From: Scalesia atractyloides
Taxonomy: Eukaryota; Streptophyta; Magnoliopsida; Asterales; Asteraceae
Assembly: GCA_947069175.1 (NCBI GenBank)
Contig: CAMTDV010000017.1
Coordinates: forward strand, 34,543,126 to 34,607,125
Length of the DNA: 64,000 nt
Reading direction: 5' to 3'
Part shown: positions 23,662-35,478 of the stretch, in pieces
Numbering within the stretch: position 1 is the stretch's first letter
Layout: each line of letters opens with the position of its first letter
Program-made: the position numbers and the translations under genes
Notes under the pieces: model-generated
Told to the model about the DNA's origin: nothing
Databases searched by the model: none
The model's input: the letters and a program-made list of their open reading frames with translations, nothing else

Positions 23662-25800
23662 TTATTTCTTTGATCGTTTACTAGCGGCAGGTGCAACACT
23701 TTCCGACGAGTTTCTCTTAGGTACGGGTACCTCGGTACAATCGTCGTCCGAATCGTTAGTCTCCACTTCTTCGTCCTCCTCTTCGTCAACAATTTTATGC
23801 TCTAAATCAACTTCATCTTCTAGACTAGTTTTATGTTGAACACGATCAACGGCATCCAAATGGTCCTTTAAGCATATTGCCATCTCTAGCGATTCCGGAG
23901 TTAGTCTTGTTCTTCTAATTGACAAAACCCTGCCACTAAGAGAAAACACACTTTCCGAAGCTACCGTGGAAGCTTGGACCGTTAGTATATCACGAGCCAT
24001 GGTGGCTAGAATCGGGTATTCGGATTCTTTCGATTTCCACCATGCCAAAACATCAAATTTCCTATACTCCTCGGTGGTCATAGTAAGCGAATACTGATTT
24101 TTTTTATATCTCCTAAGTTCACTTGTTGGTTCACTACCCCTTTGTTGTCTAGCGGTCTCGTCTCTAACGACATTCAACATGGTTATAAGTGGATCCCCGC
24201 TTGTTTCATCGTTAGAGGCCGTGGACCGAGACTCAAACAAATTTGTATGATTTTTTTCACCATATTTTTTTAAATAATGATCATAAAGTTTTGCCATACA
24301 CTCATTGAATATTTTTTTTGTTTTTTCTTTTAAAGTTGGATCCTCCTCATGCATATCCAACTTGTCATAAATTTCATCAATTAAAGCTTCAACACCCGGT
24401 ACGTTTAAAGCTGGATTTAAAGCAGCGGCACATAGAAAAACGGGTGGTAGTTCTAAAAAATATTTTTAAAATTTTTGAATCATTGGTCTCGTCATATTCC
24501 TTAACATGTCACTAGAATTTTCAAACTTTTTAAAATTAGTTGTTATCAAATACAATTGGTCCACAACTTTAGAACTAGTAGGATAATAAACACCGGAAAT
24601 CAAAGTCGTTGTAGTTTTAAAAACTTGTAAAAAAGTACTTAGGTTATTAATATTTTCCCAAGCCGTGTCGGGAAAGGGGACGACAAGGTACTCATCACTT
24701 AAAGTTGTATGAAAAGATTTTAAAGTGCCCATTTGCTTTATAGCCATTTCTAACATATGACAAGTTGAATTCCAACGAGTCGGTATATCCCAATTCGGTC
24801 CAATAATTTTTTGGTTGACATCTTTACAAAGTTTTTTATATTCTTGATATCTTTCTTTTCCACTTTTGAAAACATCTTGGAGCATAGCTCTAAATGCTAT
24901 AATAAAATCCGATACAAATTGATCTTTTAAACCGGTTTGCACTACTAAGTTAATAATATGTGCAACACATCGTGTGTGAAAAAAAACACCATCAAGTATT
25001 GGTTTGTACTTCAACTTTAATTTTTCAATCGCCGTTGTGTTGTTTGAAGCGTTATCAAAGGATATTGAAAAAATTTTATCTTCTAAACCATATTTAATTA
25101 TTGTGCCATTTATAATTTTATAAATATTTTCTCCCGTATGAGGAGAAGGAAACTCGTCAAACGCAATCGTACGCTTCATCATTTGCCATGTATCGGGATC
25201 AACCCAATGAGCGGTGACACATATGTACGATTTCGGTAAACCATGTGGAGCCGACCACACATCACTAGTTAGGTTTACACTAGTTTTTAAATTCTTAAAA
25301 AAAACAATTAAATCTTTTTTTGCATTTTCCCATAAACTTAAACAAAGACGTTTTAAAGTGCGATGACTTACATGTTTATAGCGAGGTTGTAGCGTCTCCC
25401 GAATAAGATTTGTAAGATCGGGGTCGTCGAAGTGTCCAAACGGCAACACTTTTTGTATCACCAACTTCGCCATCCGATCGCGAGCTAATTTTTGCTCATA
25501 ACGAAAAATGGTACCATCTTTGGAAAGTGGAACTTGACCGGATGTCATTTCCTTTAAAACTTTGCAATACTTATTAATATGCTTCGTTAACGTTGAGTTT
25601 GATTCCTTAGCTAATAACGATCCACAATGTTTACATTGAGCTTTTTGTAAGCCGTCACTCATCTCGACCAACTCCCAATTGCTCCAAACTTCCTTACTGC
25701 GATTATGAGACAATGTTCCAACCACATATGGAACCGAATGTTCTTGAGGAACATTGTTAACGGATTGGGAATTTGCGTTTTTGGAACTCTTTGAGGCCAT
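23662..25800 (-). pseudogene. hAT transposase (BED finger + C-terminal dimer domain), one frameshift
   Basis: Start taken at MASKSSKN (25798-25800), within the 5' open frame. A BED-type zinc finger follows (EVWSNWELVEM, QCKHCGSLL, TLTKHINKYCK). Next is the RNase H-like core with LTSDVWSAPHGLPKSYICVT, FSISFDNASNNTTAI, FFHTRCVAHIINLVVQTGL and PTRWNSTCHMLE. The C-terminal hAT dimerisation region reads FDVLAWWKSKESEYPILATM and STVASESVFSLSGRVLS, and a basic, acidic-patched tail ends KRSKK. Length (about 710 codons) is normal for plant hAT transposases. The frame breaks once, at an A/T run near 24462-24476: MIQKF ends in a stop, while the next frame gives FLELPPVFLCAAALNPALN. Everything else appears intact, so the copy is recent or the break is an assembly error. 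Confidence 0.92.
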
Positions 25801-26591
25801 TTGTTGATTAGAATGTGAAAAAGAACAAGAAGGAAATGTAACAAGAAGGATAGATATGAGAAATTGTGTGTTAAACAATAGATTTCAAAAAAATATATAT
25901 AGAATCGGTTCTAACGGTCAGGAACCGGTTCCAACGGTAACTTTTTTAACGGCTATAACCGGTTCCAACGGTAATATTACAACGGTCAGGAACCGGTTCC
26001 ACGTAGGAACCGGGTACGGGTAGGAACCGGGTACGGTTAGGAACCGGTTCCTACCCGATTCAAATGGTAAAATTGTGGAACCGGGTTGGAACCAACGGGT
26101 ATTTTGAACCCGGAACCGGTTCTACTTACTGTCGGGTAGGAACTGGAACCGGTTCCAGTTCGGTTCCACCGGTTCGGGTTCGGAACCGGTTTTTATGCCC
26201 ATCTCTACACAATATTAGGTCGGGTTTCAATCCGTGTTCATAAAAAAGAAATTTATAAAAATTCGTAACATTTTTTTCTAAGGGGTGCGGACGAAAATTT
26301 CCAAGGGGTGCGGTCGGAATTTTTCAAGGAGTGCGGTCGGGATTTTTCGCGGAAATTAACCATAATTTTTTTTTCAAGGGGTGCGGCCGCCCACCCACGG
26401 GATAGGGTGGGTCCGCCCTGCTCACGAGGAAAATATACATTTTTTACTCTAAAGTTTATATAATTTACTATTTGAATAACTACAATAAAGGAAATATGAT
26501 AAATAACATACATACATGTCATATTCAAATGCATATTTGAAACATATATCTACATAATTAACTAATTAGCGTACTACTACTTTGGAACACA

Positions 26592-26760
26592 TAGGGATAG
26601 CAATGGGTCGGGTATTGGTAATCCCATACCCATACCCAGATGTAAAATCGTGTCCCATACCCGACCCAATACCCGTCGGGTATTTGTCTAGTAATTACCC
26701 ATCGGGTACCAGGTATACCCGCGGGTGTCGGGTATACCTTTTATTAGTTTGTAAAAAGAT
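26592..26760 (+). repeat. CGGGTATACCCG-rich repeat, left part
   Basis: The block starts TAGGGATAGCAATGGG and is packed with CCCATACCC, ACCCGTCGGGTA and GGTATACCCGCGGG words. A matching inverted end lies at 31790-31952. It looks like the left end of a non-autonomous hAT-type element that was later split by the copia insertion. Confidence 0.55.
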
Positions 26761-27103
26761 ATATGTTGGGATTTCCAGATACATATTTTACTATTATAAT
26801 TACTATATATTTTATTTATACAACAACTATATAATTTTATTTATGCAACAACTATTATAAATTTAAAATGTACATTACATACATATAAGTTTTATCATAA
26901 ATTTATAATAACTTTATAATACTTATACACCTGAGATAAGTAAGTAACTTGTGTAGAATGAAAACGGTTTTCACTTTCTAAAATATGAACAATACAACAG
27001 GTATTTATAGACCATCTAAACTAACTCAACAAACTCTAACAACTATACAGCTGTACTACTCTGCATATAAACTCCACTCATACATACACTCTAATATGCC
27101 CCC

Positions 27104-28595
27104 TCAAGCTAAACGGGGAGCATCCACGTGAAGCTTGGACCTCAGACTATCAAACCAAATACTAGACAATCCTTTGGTCAGAATATCTGCAATCTGTGAG
27201 GTAGTAGAAACATATCGAACATGTAAAATACCCGTCAAAACCATGTCTCGAATGAAATGCAAGTCAATCTCTAGGTGTTTGGTGCGCTGATGAAACACCG
27301 GGTTGACTGCAAGATATGTAGCTCCAATATTGTCGCACCAAAGAGAAGGTGGACAAGACAACGTAATACGTAACTCATGTAACATAGATGTAATCCATCG
27401 CAACTCTGCAGCGGTATGAGCAAGAGCACGGTACTCAGCCTCAGTACTCGATCTGGCAACTGTATGCTGTTTCTTTGAGCTCCAACTGATGAGGTTAGGC
27501 CCAAGAAAAACACAATAACCTGTGGTAGAACGTCGATCATCAGGACACCCTGCCCAGTCAGCATCACTATAAGCATGTAAATCAAAACAGGTAGACCGGC
27601 GTATGCATAACCCATGAGAGACAGTACCCTTAAGGTACCGTAAAATACGCTTAACAGCGACCCAGTGTCGATCAGTAGGTGTCTGAAGAAACTGCGACAC
27701 ATTACTAACCGCATATGCAATCTCTGTCATGTCAGCACAGGATACTGTAATGCACCAACTATACTCCGGTAAGTAGTGGGATCAGATAAAGGGTCACCAG
27801 TATGTCGAGAAAGCTGTCTACCAGAAGAGACAGGTGTAGATAATGGTCGACAATCAGCAAGACCAGTAAGCTGTAACAAATCAAGTAAGTAGCGCTGTTG
27901 TGATAAATGTAATACATCCTCAGAGAACGTAGCCTGAACTCCCAGAAAATACGACAACTGACCCAAATCCTTGAGTGCAAACTGAGAGTGTAAGCGCTCA
28001 ATCAAACCAGTAACAAAATTAGGAGTACTCCCATTAATAATGATGTCATCAGCATAGATCAAGACATATCACAATATCGAATCCTGACTGTAAACAAAGA
28101 GAGAGACATCTGAAATACACTGAGTAAAACCACGAGTAATAAGAGACATGGATAGCTTGGAAAACCAAGCTCTAGGAGCCTGCTTCAGGCCATAAAGAGC
28201 CTTCTACAGACGACAAACATAATGTGGTCTGGATGTGTCAACAAAGCCCGGGGGCTGTGTCAGATACACTGTCTCAGAAAGATCCCCGTGTAAAAATGCA
28301 TTGTTGACATCAACATGACGAATAGACCATCCTCGAGAAAAAGCGACTTAAAGAACAAGACGAATAGTAGTAGGTTTGACCACAGGACTAAAAGTCTTTG
28401 TATAGTCAATACCCTCAGTCTGATGAAAGCCCTTGGCAACAAGCCGAGGTTTATAGCAACTCACCGATCCATCAGGATTATGCTTAATCTTGTAAACCCA
28501 CTTACAACCAACAATATTGGCATCATTGGGAGCCTGAAACAAACGCCAAGTTTGGTTGGCATGAAGCGCATCAATCTCAGTACGCATCGCATCCC
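27104..28595 (-). pseudogene. Copia reverse transcriptase and RNase H
   Basis: From the right: RT begins MRTEIDALHANQTWRLF and GCKWVYKIKHNPDGSVSCYK, then KGFHQTEGIDYTKTFSPVV, a stop after IRLVL, NAFLHGDLSETVYL, a stop in place of the residue before KALYGLKQAPRAWFSKL, and the catalytic YADD (IYADDIIING). RNase H ends the protein with DADWAGCPDDRRSTTGYCVF, SSTEAEYRALAHTAAELRW and the end SKLHVDAPRLA at 27104. A frame change near 27727 separates RT from RNase H. The stops and the frame change mean no active enzyme. Confidence 0.92.
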
Positions 28596-28616
28596 ACCAA
28601 ACAGAATACTGCTGAG

Positions 28617-29289
28617 TAGGGATGAGATTTTTTACCGAAATACCGGTACCGTACTGGTACCTTACCGGTACCGTACCGATACCGTACCATATCGATCATA
28701 AACGGTACCGATATCGGTAATAGATTTTTTGAATTCCGGTATCGGTATTTAACGGTATCGATGCCGGTATTTTTTGGTAAATACCGGTATTGATACCGTA
28801 TTTAATAATGAATTCCAATAGGTTTTTAGGTTGGGTTACAAAGAGTCGACATTTGCAATATATACTAATACATAATAAAACCTAAACCTAAAATCCTTTA
28901 TCACTATCCATAATCCAAATCGATATTTTCTTTAAGGTATTCTAACATATTTGGTTGAACAAATAAAACTGTTGTATCTTGTTAATGGTCACTATATACA
29001 TCGATTTTATTGATTTAATCCAAATTTGGTTGGATTAAATTAATCCACAAGTTCACCACATGTTGTAATGATATTATGGTTGAATTAATCTATAATTTTT
29101 ACATGATATTTTTTAGGTAAAACAATGGAAAACACAAAAGCGGTACCAATGCAGTAAAATACCGAAATACCGGTACCGTACCATTGCCGAACTGGAAAAA
29201 TTCGGTACGGTATTCGGTATCCTCTTTTCCTTAATTTCGGTAACGGTATTTTCGGTATCGGTACCGGTATGATACCAATCTCATCCCTA
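28617..29289. mobile_element. hAT-type MITE with 8-bp TSD inside copia
   Basis: The left end is TAGGGATGAGATT and the right end is its inverse, AATCTCATCCCTA. They are flanked by the exact duplication CTGCTGAG (28609-28616 and 29290-29297). Both ends hold many GGTACCGGTA and ATACCGGTA words, a palindromic subterminal motif. The 673-bp element has no transposase. It landed in the coding DNA of the copia element, so it is younger than that insertion. Confidence 0.93.
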
Positions 29290-29297
29290 CTGCTGAG

Positions 29298-31500
29298 CCT
29301 GTCGAAATGTGGAAGGCTCAGTAGTGGGAGTAGTAGAGACATGAAGAAGAACATGATCAGGAAACTGGCGCGGCTGTCGTGTATGATCACGAGATCGAGT
29401 AACCATCGGGTGAGTCAGAGGAAGACGTAGGAGAAGTAGAACTCCCTGGAATATCAAAAATCGTCTCATGAAATCGAGCATGGCGAGAGGTATAAGTGCG
29501 AGACGTATGAGGATCATAACAAAGATATCCAAGATGAGAAGGTGCATATCCAACAAAAATACAAGGTGTGGACTTGGGTGAAAGTTTATCCACTCGAATG
29601 TCGCCAAGAAATGGATAACATAAACACCTAAAGGTACGAAGAATAGAATAATCTGGTCGAGAACCGAACAATGTCTCAAAAGGAGAGGAATAGTGAAGAA
29701 CAGGTGTAGGTAACCGGTTAATGAGATAAGCTGCAGTAGCATAAGCATCATACCAAAATTTCTTTGGTAAGTGCGCATGAAATAAAAGAGCTCGAGCAAT
29801 CTCAGATAGATGGCAGTTTTTCCGCTCAGCAACCTCGTTTTGTTGGGGTGTGTATGGATATGAAATTCGATAGGCAATTCCCGATTTAGAAAGATATCGG
29901 GCCATCTGTCCATGGATAAGCTCGGGAGCACCATCACACTGAAGGTGTTTAATAGTGCATGAAAAGAGATTCTTAACAAGCGGTGTAAAATGATAAAACG
30001 ATTCAACCGCTTGTGAGCGATGTGTCAGCGGATAAATCCATGTAAATCTGCTAAAATCATCAATAAACGTAATAAAGTATCTGAAACCATCACGAGACAT
30101 AACAGGAGATGGACCCAAATATCACAATGAATCACATGTAAAGGTACAATAGAATGTGTCACAATAGTCTCAAACAGTAAACGTTTTGATTTCGAGATAC
30201 TACAAGCAGTACAATGTGAAATCATGGATTTATTCCCAGAATGTAAAAATGGAATTCTAGCTAACACAACATCGGATGGATGTCCAAGTCGAGAGTGCCA
30301 CGTCTCTCGAGGAACTGAAGCAACAGCAGTCAAAGAATACAGCTGATGTGGACTACCACGCGTGTGGTGGAGGAGCTGTCCATCGAGCGTCTGAATAGAC
30401 AACCCAAAATGTGAGAAAATGATAGCAATAGGGTGATCAATAACAAGCTGTGTAATAGAAAGTAAGTTCTTGCCAATACAAGGAACTACTAGAACATGTT
30501 TAAGCAAAATAGTACGACTAGACAAATGAAGTGAAGCATAGCCAATATGAGTAATAGCTAGTGACGTACCATTGCCAGCAACAACACGTTCAGAGCCAGT
30601 ATAAGGAACGGCTCCAAAAACTAGAGAAGAATCCGCTGTCATGTGAGCAGTCGCTCCAGAATCAGGTATCCACGAATCAACTTTATCACAAATAGTAGAC
30701 AAATCTGCCATCAATCCAAAATGCGGCCCATCATGTGACGTTTGAGCAATATCAGCCCAATTAGCAAAATGTGTTGGCCTAAAATTAGGAGAATCTGCTG
30801 ACCCATTTGGCTGACCAAAATTATTCAGCCCACTACTGTTCTGAACAGAAGCCTGAGTAAAACCACTACTGGGCAGGAACATGTTTGGGCTTGGCCCCAA
30901 AATACCTGGTTGGTGCATAACATTAGGTCCAAGAGAATTCACTTGACCAACATCAGAACCAAATATCCTCTGATCATAACCTCTCACTTGACCTGCACCA
31001 CTAACATCAGAAACCCTAGAATCAAGTTGACCACCAACATATCCTGCATAATTCGCCGAAAACCCCCGTTGACCGCCATCGTTCTGCCACTGTAAATGAT
31101 AACCTCGACCAACTCCGGCTTGATTAGTGTGACGGCCACCAGTTCTTCCTGAACCGCGACCTCTCCACCGTCCACAAACAGAACGACCGCCGGAATGCCC
31201 AAAAATACCACCGGAGTTACCAAAAAAGCGATAATAACAAAAAGATGCTTTATGCCCTGGTTTTTCGCATATTTGGCAAACAACAGCAGTTTTATTTGAA
31301 GATTCATGTGGTAACGTATGAAGATTCATGGCTGCCATTGCAGAAATTGGAGCAGAGGTATTGAAATTCGACTCAGTTTGTTTTAATCTACTCTCATGAG
31401 TCAATAATTTGGCACGTAGTTGAGAGAATGAGGGTTTCTGATCACAATTCTCTATATTAGTGACAAACATTCTATAATCACCACATAGACCATTAAGAAC
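29298..31500 (-). pseudogene. Copia gag (3' part), protease and integrase
   Basis: Starting near 31500 the frame reads the end of Gag (YNQVLNGLCGDYRMFVTN), a CCHC knuckle (CQICEKPGHKASFC), a glycine-rich spacer, the aspartic protease site (WIPDSGATAHMTADSS), and the HHCC finger of integrase (HSRLGHPSD with CTAC). The integrase core (FIDDFSRFTWIYPL, YPYTPQQNEVAERKN) then lies in a second frame from about 30118. An expected TDNGGE-like catalytic segment reads CDGAPELI. The frame break near 30025-30118 and the loss of the gag start make it defective. Confidence 0.88.
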
Positions 31501-31510
31501 TTGATTATAT

Positions 31511-32690
31511 ATTTTGCATTTAATCGAACATCAGACATGAAAAATAGTAGCATTAATCAGGACCCAAATAATCTCTCTGGCAACTTGAAATGTATTTAGA
31601 AAAATCACAAAGCTAACACACATTTTTAATCTTCATAGAAACAATATAACTAAACTTAAAATCTTGTGTGTGTATGTTCAAGTTTTGAAAACAAACAACA
31701 GAGCAAAATCTATGAATAATGAATAAGTGTATGTACTAAAGTTTATACAATTAGAAAATTATATTTAAATTAACATACTTTTCGGGTAAACTGGCCGGTA
31801 TCGGGTGGGTATCACTAAATCCCATGCCCTTACCCGAATTTAAAATTTTTTTAATCCTATACCCGGCCCATACCTGTCGGGCTTTAGGTATATCTGGTCC
31901 ATATATTTCGGGTTTCGGGTATACCCGTTGGTATTGGGTTTTGCTTTCCCTAATTCTGTTATAATACTTATAGTTGCAACTATTTTAATAGACCAAAAAT
32001 ATAAACTCAAAATTAAATAACTAATGTTAAATTGGCGAACTCAGTCATAAAAGGCTCAAATTTCAAACAATCAAACATATATTAATTCTCAATCATTTAG
32101 GGGGTAAGACCCAATTTTTTTATATTGCTGAGGATCCAACTTTTTTTAACATTTTTAAAGACGGGCCTAAGAACATGTGTATCTAAGAGTACAATTTAAA
32201 AATGTGATGCGTTGGTAAAAAAAATAAGGGAGAACCAGGTGGATGAAATCCACACATTGCAATGGAATTCTTAAAATTTGTAAGGCTCGATTTCGACGAT
32301 TTGTACATTAATATTAACCTAAATAAAAAAATCTCGTTTCCATCTACTTGTTCATTAGCATTCACTCCGCAAAAAAACATTTAACGTCGAAATGTTGTTA
32401 AAAAAATATACACATCGCACTGGCAAAAAGATTTGAAGTCGAACAGTTGGTACTAACGTCGGTATCAGATCGGTTCGATTGTCAAGGTACCATGTACCAA
32501 CACGATACCGGCACTAGCTATAACTTACAATACCAACAAAATACCCTACTTTTAATGCAACTTGACACGTTGCATTTGTTTTAGTTTTGTACACGTTTTA
32601 GTAGTTTAATGTGTCACTTTGTACTGGTTTATTATACTTATGTTGTGTTGGGATTTTCTGGTTTAACGGGTGCTAAAATGATAATATATA
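31511..32690. other. Non-coding DNA between copia and MULE element
   Basis: The part 31790-31952 is the inverted right-hand partner of the CGGGTATACCCG-rich block at 26592 and ends GCTTTCCCTA. A TACCGGCA/GGTATC-rich patch lies at 32455-32520. No gene is seen. Confidence 0.55.
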
Positions 32691-32691
32691 T

Positions 32692-33672
32692 AGTTAATTA
32701 CGTTTTTCGTCCTTGTGGTTTGTCAAAAATCACTATTTCAGTCCATTAGTTTAAAAAGTGTCACAACAGACCTTGTGGTTTCATTTATGTAACTATTACA
32801 GTCCACCTCCATTGACCTCATCTATTAATGTCATCAAGTATATGTGAAATGCCCATAATGCCCTTGTTAAAAAGAACAAAAATATATCTAAATTTAAAGT
32901 AAAACCTCAACAAACCTTTACATTTTCCCTTCTTCTTCAATGAGTTAAACCTGCAACAACACCCTAATACCTTTACACGGATTTCAAAAGCATCACACAA
33001 TTTCAATATTACCAATAAACGGCCACCACAACATCACACCTCTGAATTCCACTTCCGCTCCATTTATCTTCGGCAAAGTAAACGACATCCACAACATCAC
33101 AGCTCTGAATTCCACCTACTCCCCATTTATCTACTGAGTGGTCGTTTGAAGATCTGGTAGTCTCTCCAGAAACAACTCTGATTCTCTCTCTACAAAGGTG
33201 GAGTGATCGCCGGAACTTTCTCTCTCTACAAACAGCTCCGATTCTCTCTCTAAATTTCAGATTTGCTTCTGAATTTTGCCTTGATTTACGAGCTTGATTC
33301 AGATTGTGAATATAAGTTAAACATCGATTCAATCATCAAATTTAGAGATGATGAAAAACTACGATTGAACATTTTTTATTTACAATTTCCCCACTGAATG
33401 ACGTGAAACACTACACAAAAACGCACTACATCAAAATGAAACACATACCTAGAGCCAAAGGGAGCTTCAAAGATATGATGGGTTTTTAGATTATTGAATT
33501 TGACTGAAAATTTAATGGGCATTTCTTGAATTTTAATAAGAAAGAACAGTGAGAAGGTTGGAGAAGGGATAAGAGTGCCGTGGGAAAGGGTAAAGGTTTG
33601 TTGAGGTTCTGTTTTAGATTTAAATATATTTTTATTTTTGACAAACAACATGGAGAAAAAACGTAATTAACT
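32692..33672. mobile_element. Mutator-like TIR element, 981 bp
   Basis: The first and last roughly 39 bases are inverted repeats with few mismatches: AGTTAATTACGTTTTTCGTC at the left, and AGTTAATTACGTTTTTTCTC as the inverse at the right, both continuing to TTTGTCAAAAAT. Inside the left end is the GTCCTTGTGG(T)TTG pattern common in plant Mutator-like MITEs. I do not see a clear 9-bp target duplication. The interior contains no recognised protein. Confidence 0.75.
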
Positions 33673-33986
33673 CTAATACATATTTAATAAGTGTTTTTGT
33701 TGGGTGTTAGAATGAATCAAAGAAAATGAGGAGATTTGTCATAGGTTCATATACTAATGTTAATAAATTCATAAATGCAATTAAATTAGTATTAAAGAGT
33801 TGAATTAATTCTGTAGTTAAATCTAAATTGTTGATCGGAAGTAATAGGAGACAAATTCACGTGACAATTGGATTGCAAAGTACTGTTAGTGGGCTAAATC
33901 AAAATAATTTGACTTTAGACATTTAATTATGGGCTAAACTGACAGATCGATATGGAAGTGAATTGTGGAGTATCAGGGCCTTAAAT

Positions 33987-35478
33987 GAGTTTTTTCCTAA
34001 AAGGGTGTTGGTGGAAAAAATATTTACCAAAATGGGTGATTTGAAAAATAATTGCCAAAATGGGTGTTTTTCTATGTTTCTTTATTTTTAACTAATCGAT
34101 TTTAATTCTTCAATTTTTATTTAATCAACCTATCACATTTATATTCATTTCTTCGATCTCATTATGAGTATGTTTGGTATGGAGCTTTTAGAAGCTTTTA
34201 GGAGCTTCAAGCTTTAAGCTTTTAAGAAAAAGCTACAACTTAATAAAAAGCCTTGTTTGGTTGAAGGAGCTAGAAGCTTTTAGGTTAGGAGCTTGAAGCT
34301 TTTGGTTAAACGCTCATACTAGTAGCGTTTAGAATGAGCTACAAGCTTTTAGGAAAAAAATGACTATTTTAACCTCTAAAAATAATGAACTTTCTAATGT
34401 ACCAACTTTTTAATGTCCATCTTGGTCATTTATACATTTTATTAAAAGCTCCAGCCACTCTGCCAAACACCTAAATATATCTAAAAAGCTACAACTACAG
34501 CTACCAGCTTTCAGCCTCCAGCCACCAGCTAGCCTCCAGCCGCCAGCTTCCAGCTACCAACAACAGCTACTTTTGCCAAACATACCCTATATAGATCTTT
34601 AACTAACTTATTATTTATTATATTTTTTAATATAATGAAATCCACGTTAAAATAAATTGAAATCGTTGAATTCATTTAATTTTTAAATGCTAATACCTCT
34701 CATTTACTGTTCTAATATAATATTTTTAAGGGTAATTTTCATATTTACTATTGTCTGTGTCGTTTATTACGGATTCAAATGAAAACCATAATATAGTGTT
34801 TCCTATAATTACATAAATTTTATTAACAATCAGTGGGCAAAATATTTAGATAGATTGATTGGTTCGTAATTTTATTGGCCAACTTGATACTGTATTATTA
34901 TTTTTTATCATCAACTTATTTTTTAATGGTCACAAACAACATATATTTCATTCAGTTAATCTAAACATGAATACATGTCTTGTTTACGAAAAAGAAAACC
35001 ATATTTGTGTTCGATTATTTGTTCGGTTAAAGTTAAATAAATAAACATGAAGGTGCTACTTTAGTGATTGTTTACATCTCTAAAACTCTAGGAGTAAACT
35101 TTATATTAGAATTATTTAGTTTATATTAAATGTAAAAAGAAATAAAAGAAAAAGCGTTAAGAAAAAAAATCATATTTTGGTTAGTTAAAAAAGTAAATAA
35201 AATATAACGAGTAATTTGTTTTGGAGAAAAATAAATTAAAAACATATTAGGTTAACTGAAAAAAAAAATATAACAGTTTAGTTAATAATAAAGAAATAAG
35301 AAAAAAAAACACTCATTTTAATAAATATTTTTAAAATCACCCATTTTGGTAAATATTTTTTTCACCCTCACCAATTTGAGAAAAAAATCATTGCAAAACA
35401 CCTATTTTAGTAATTATTTTTCAAATAACCTATTTTGGTAAATAACTTTTCCACCAACACTCTTTTGGCAAAAAACTC
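33987..35478. mobile_element. Long-TIR element, 1.5 kb
   Basis: About 85-100 bases at each end are inverted copies: GAGTTTTTTCCTAAAAGGGT at the left and GAGTTTTTTGCCAAAAGAGT as the inverse at the right, followed by GTTGGTGGAAAA, ATTTACCAAAAT and GAAAAATAATT. No matching 9-bp duplication is seen. The interior is AT-rich without a gene and contains a second, smaller element at 34168-34585. Confidence 0.7.
34168..34585. mobile_element. MITE with GTATGTTTGG ends
   Basis: GTATGTTTGGTATGGAGCTT at the left faces the inverse of GTATGTTTGGCAAAAGTAGC at the right. The interior is full of AGCTTTTAGGAGCTT and CCAGCTACCAGC words that can fold back on one another. No target duplication could be confirmed. 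Confidence 0.65.

Larger units (their letters stand above)
22944..26207 (-). mobile_element. Inner hAT element with transposase, 8-bp TSD
   Basis: The ends are TAGAGATGGGCAAAA at the left and the inverse of TAGAGATGGGCATAAAA at the right. They are flanked by the identical duplication CACAATAT (22936-22943 and 26208-26215), which belongs to the outer element. So this 3264-bp element jumped into the outer one. Both subterminal regions (22975-23345 and 25905-26195) are packed with GAACCGGTTC-type palindromes, probably transposase binding sites by analogy with other hATs. The transposase lies between them on the minus strand. Confidence 0.94.
21617..26420. mobile_element. Outer hAT element, non-autonomous, with 8-bp TSD
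   Basis: The ends are CAGTGGCGGAC at the left and the inverse of CAGGGCGGACCC at the right. They are flanked by the identical 8-bp duplication CTCACGAG (21609-21616 and 26421-26428). CAGNGGCGGA-like ends plus an 8-bp duplication are typical of hAT elements. Without the inner insertion the element is about 1.5 kb and shows no transposase. Its left part contains a direct duplication (about 22200-22295 and 22483-22585, sharing AAAGACTAGAACAACCC) and two or three copies of a unit with CATGTAAAACAAGTAAACAT near 21720-21810. Stretches of AGGGGTGCGG occur just inside both ends. Confidence 0.9.
26870..31510 (-). mobile_element. Ty1/copia retrotransposon, 5'-truncated
   Basis: The minus strand carries gag, protease, integrase, reverse transcriptase and RNase H in the copia order. 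At the 3' end a polypurine tract (minus GCTTGAGGGGGC, complement near 27099-27110) is followed by LTR-like DNA at about 26870-27098. On the 5' side, homology stops near 31505 inside gag, without LTR or primer site, so the first part of gag and the 5' LTR are gone. The LTR's outer border cannot be fixed without its partner. A hAT-type MITE (28617-29289) sits between RT and integrase coding. Confidence 0.88.

Noticed and set aside
26592..31952. Clean hAT element with TSD around the copia insertion
   Set aside because: The 8 bases outside the ends (GGAACACA and ATTCTGTT) do not match, so only a tentative repeat call was kept.
33009..33332. Minus-strand open frame inside the 981-bp TIR element
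   Set aside because: It contains an internal repeat of about 50 bases (ATCTTCGGC/CAACATCACA words), no known motif and no conserved pattern.
33987..35478. Mutator-type 9-bp duplication at the long-TIR element
   Set aside because: The flanking 9-mers GCCTTAAAT and CAATGAAGT do not match; one flank may have been lost or rearranged where it meets the gypsy fragment.
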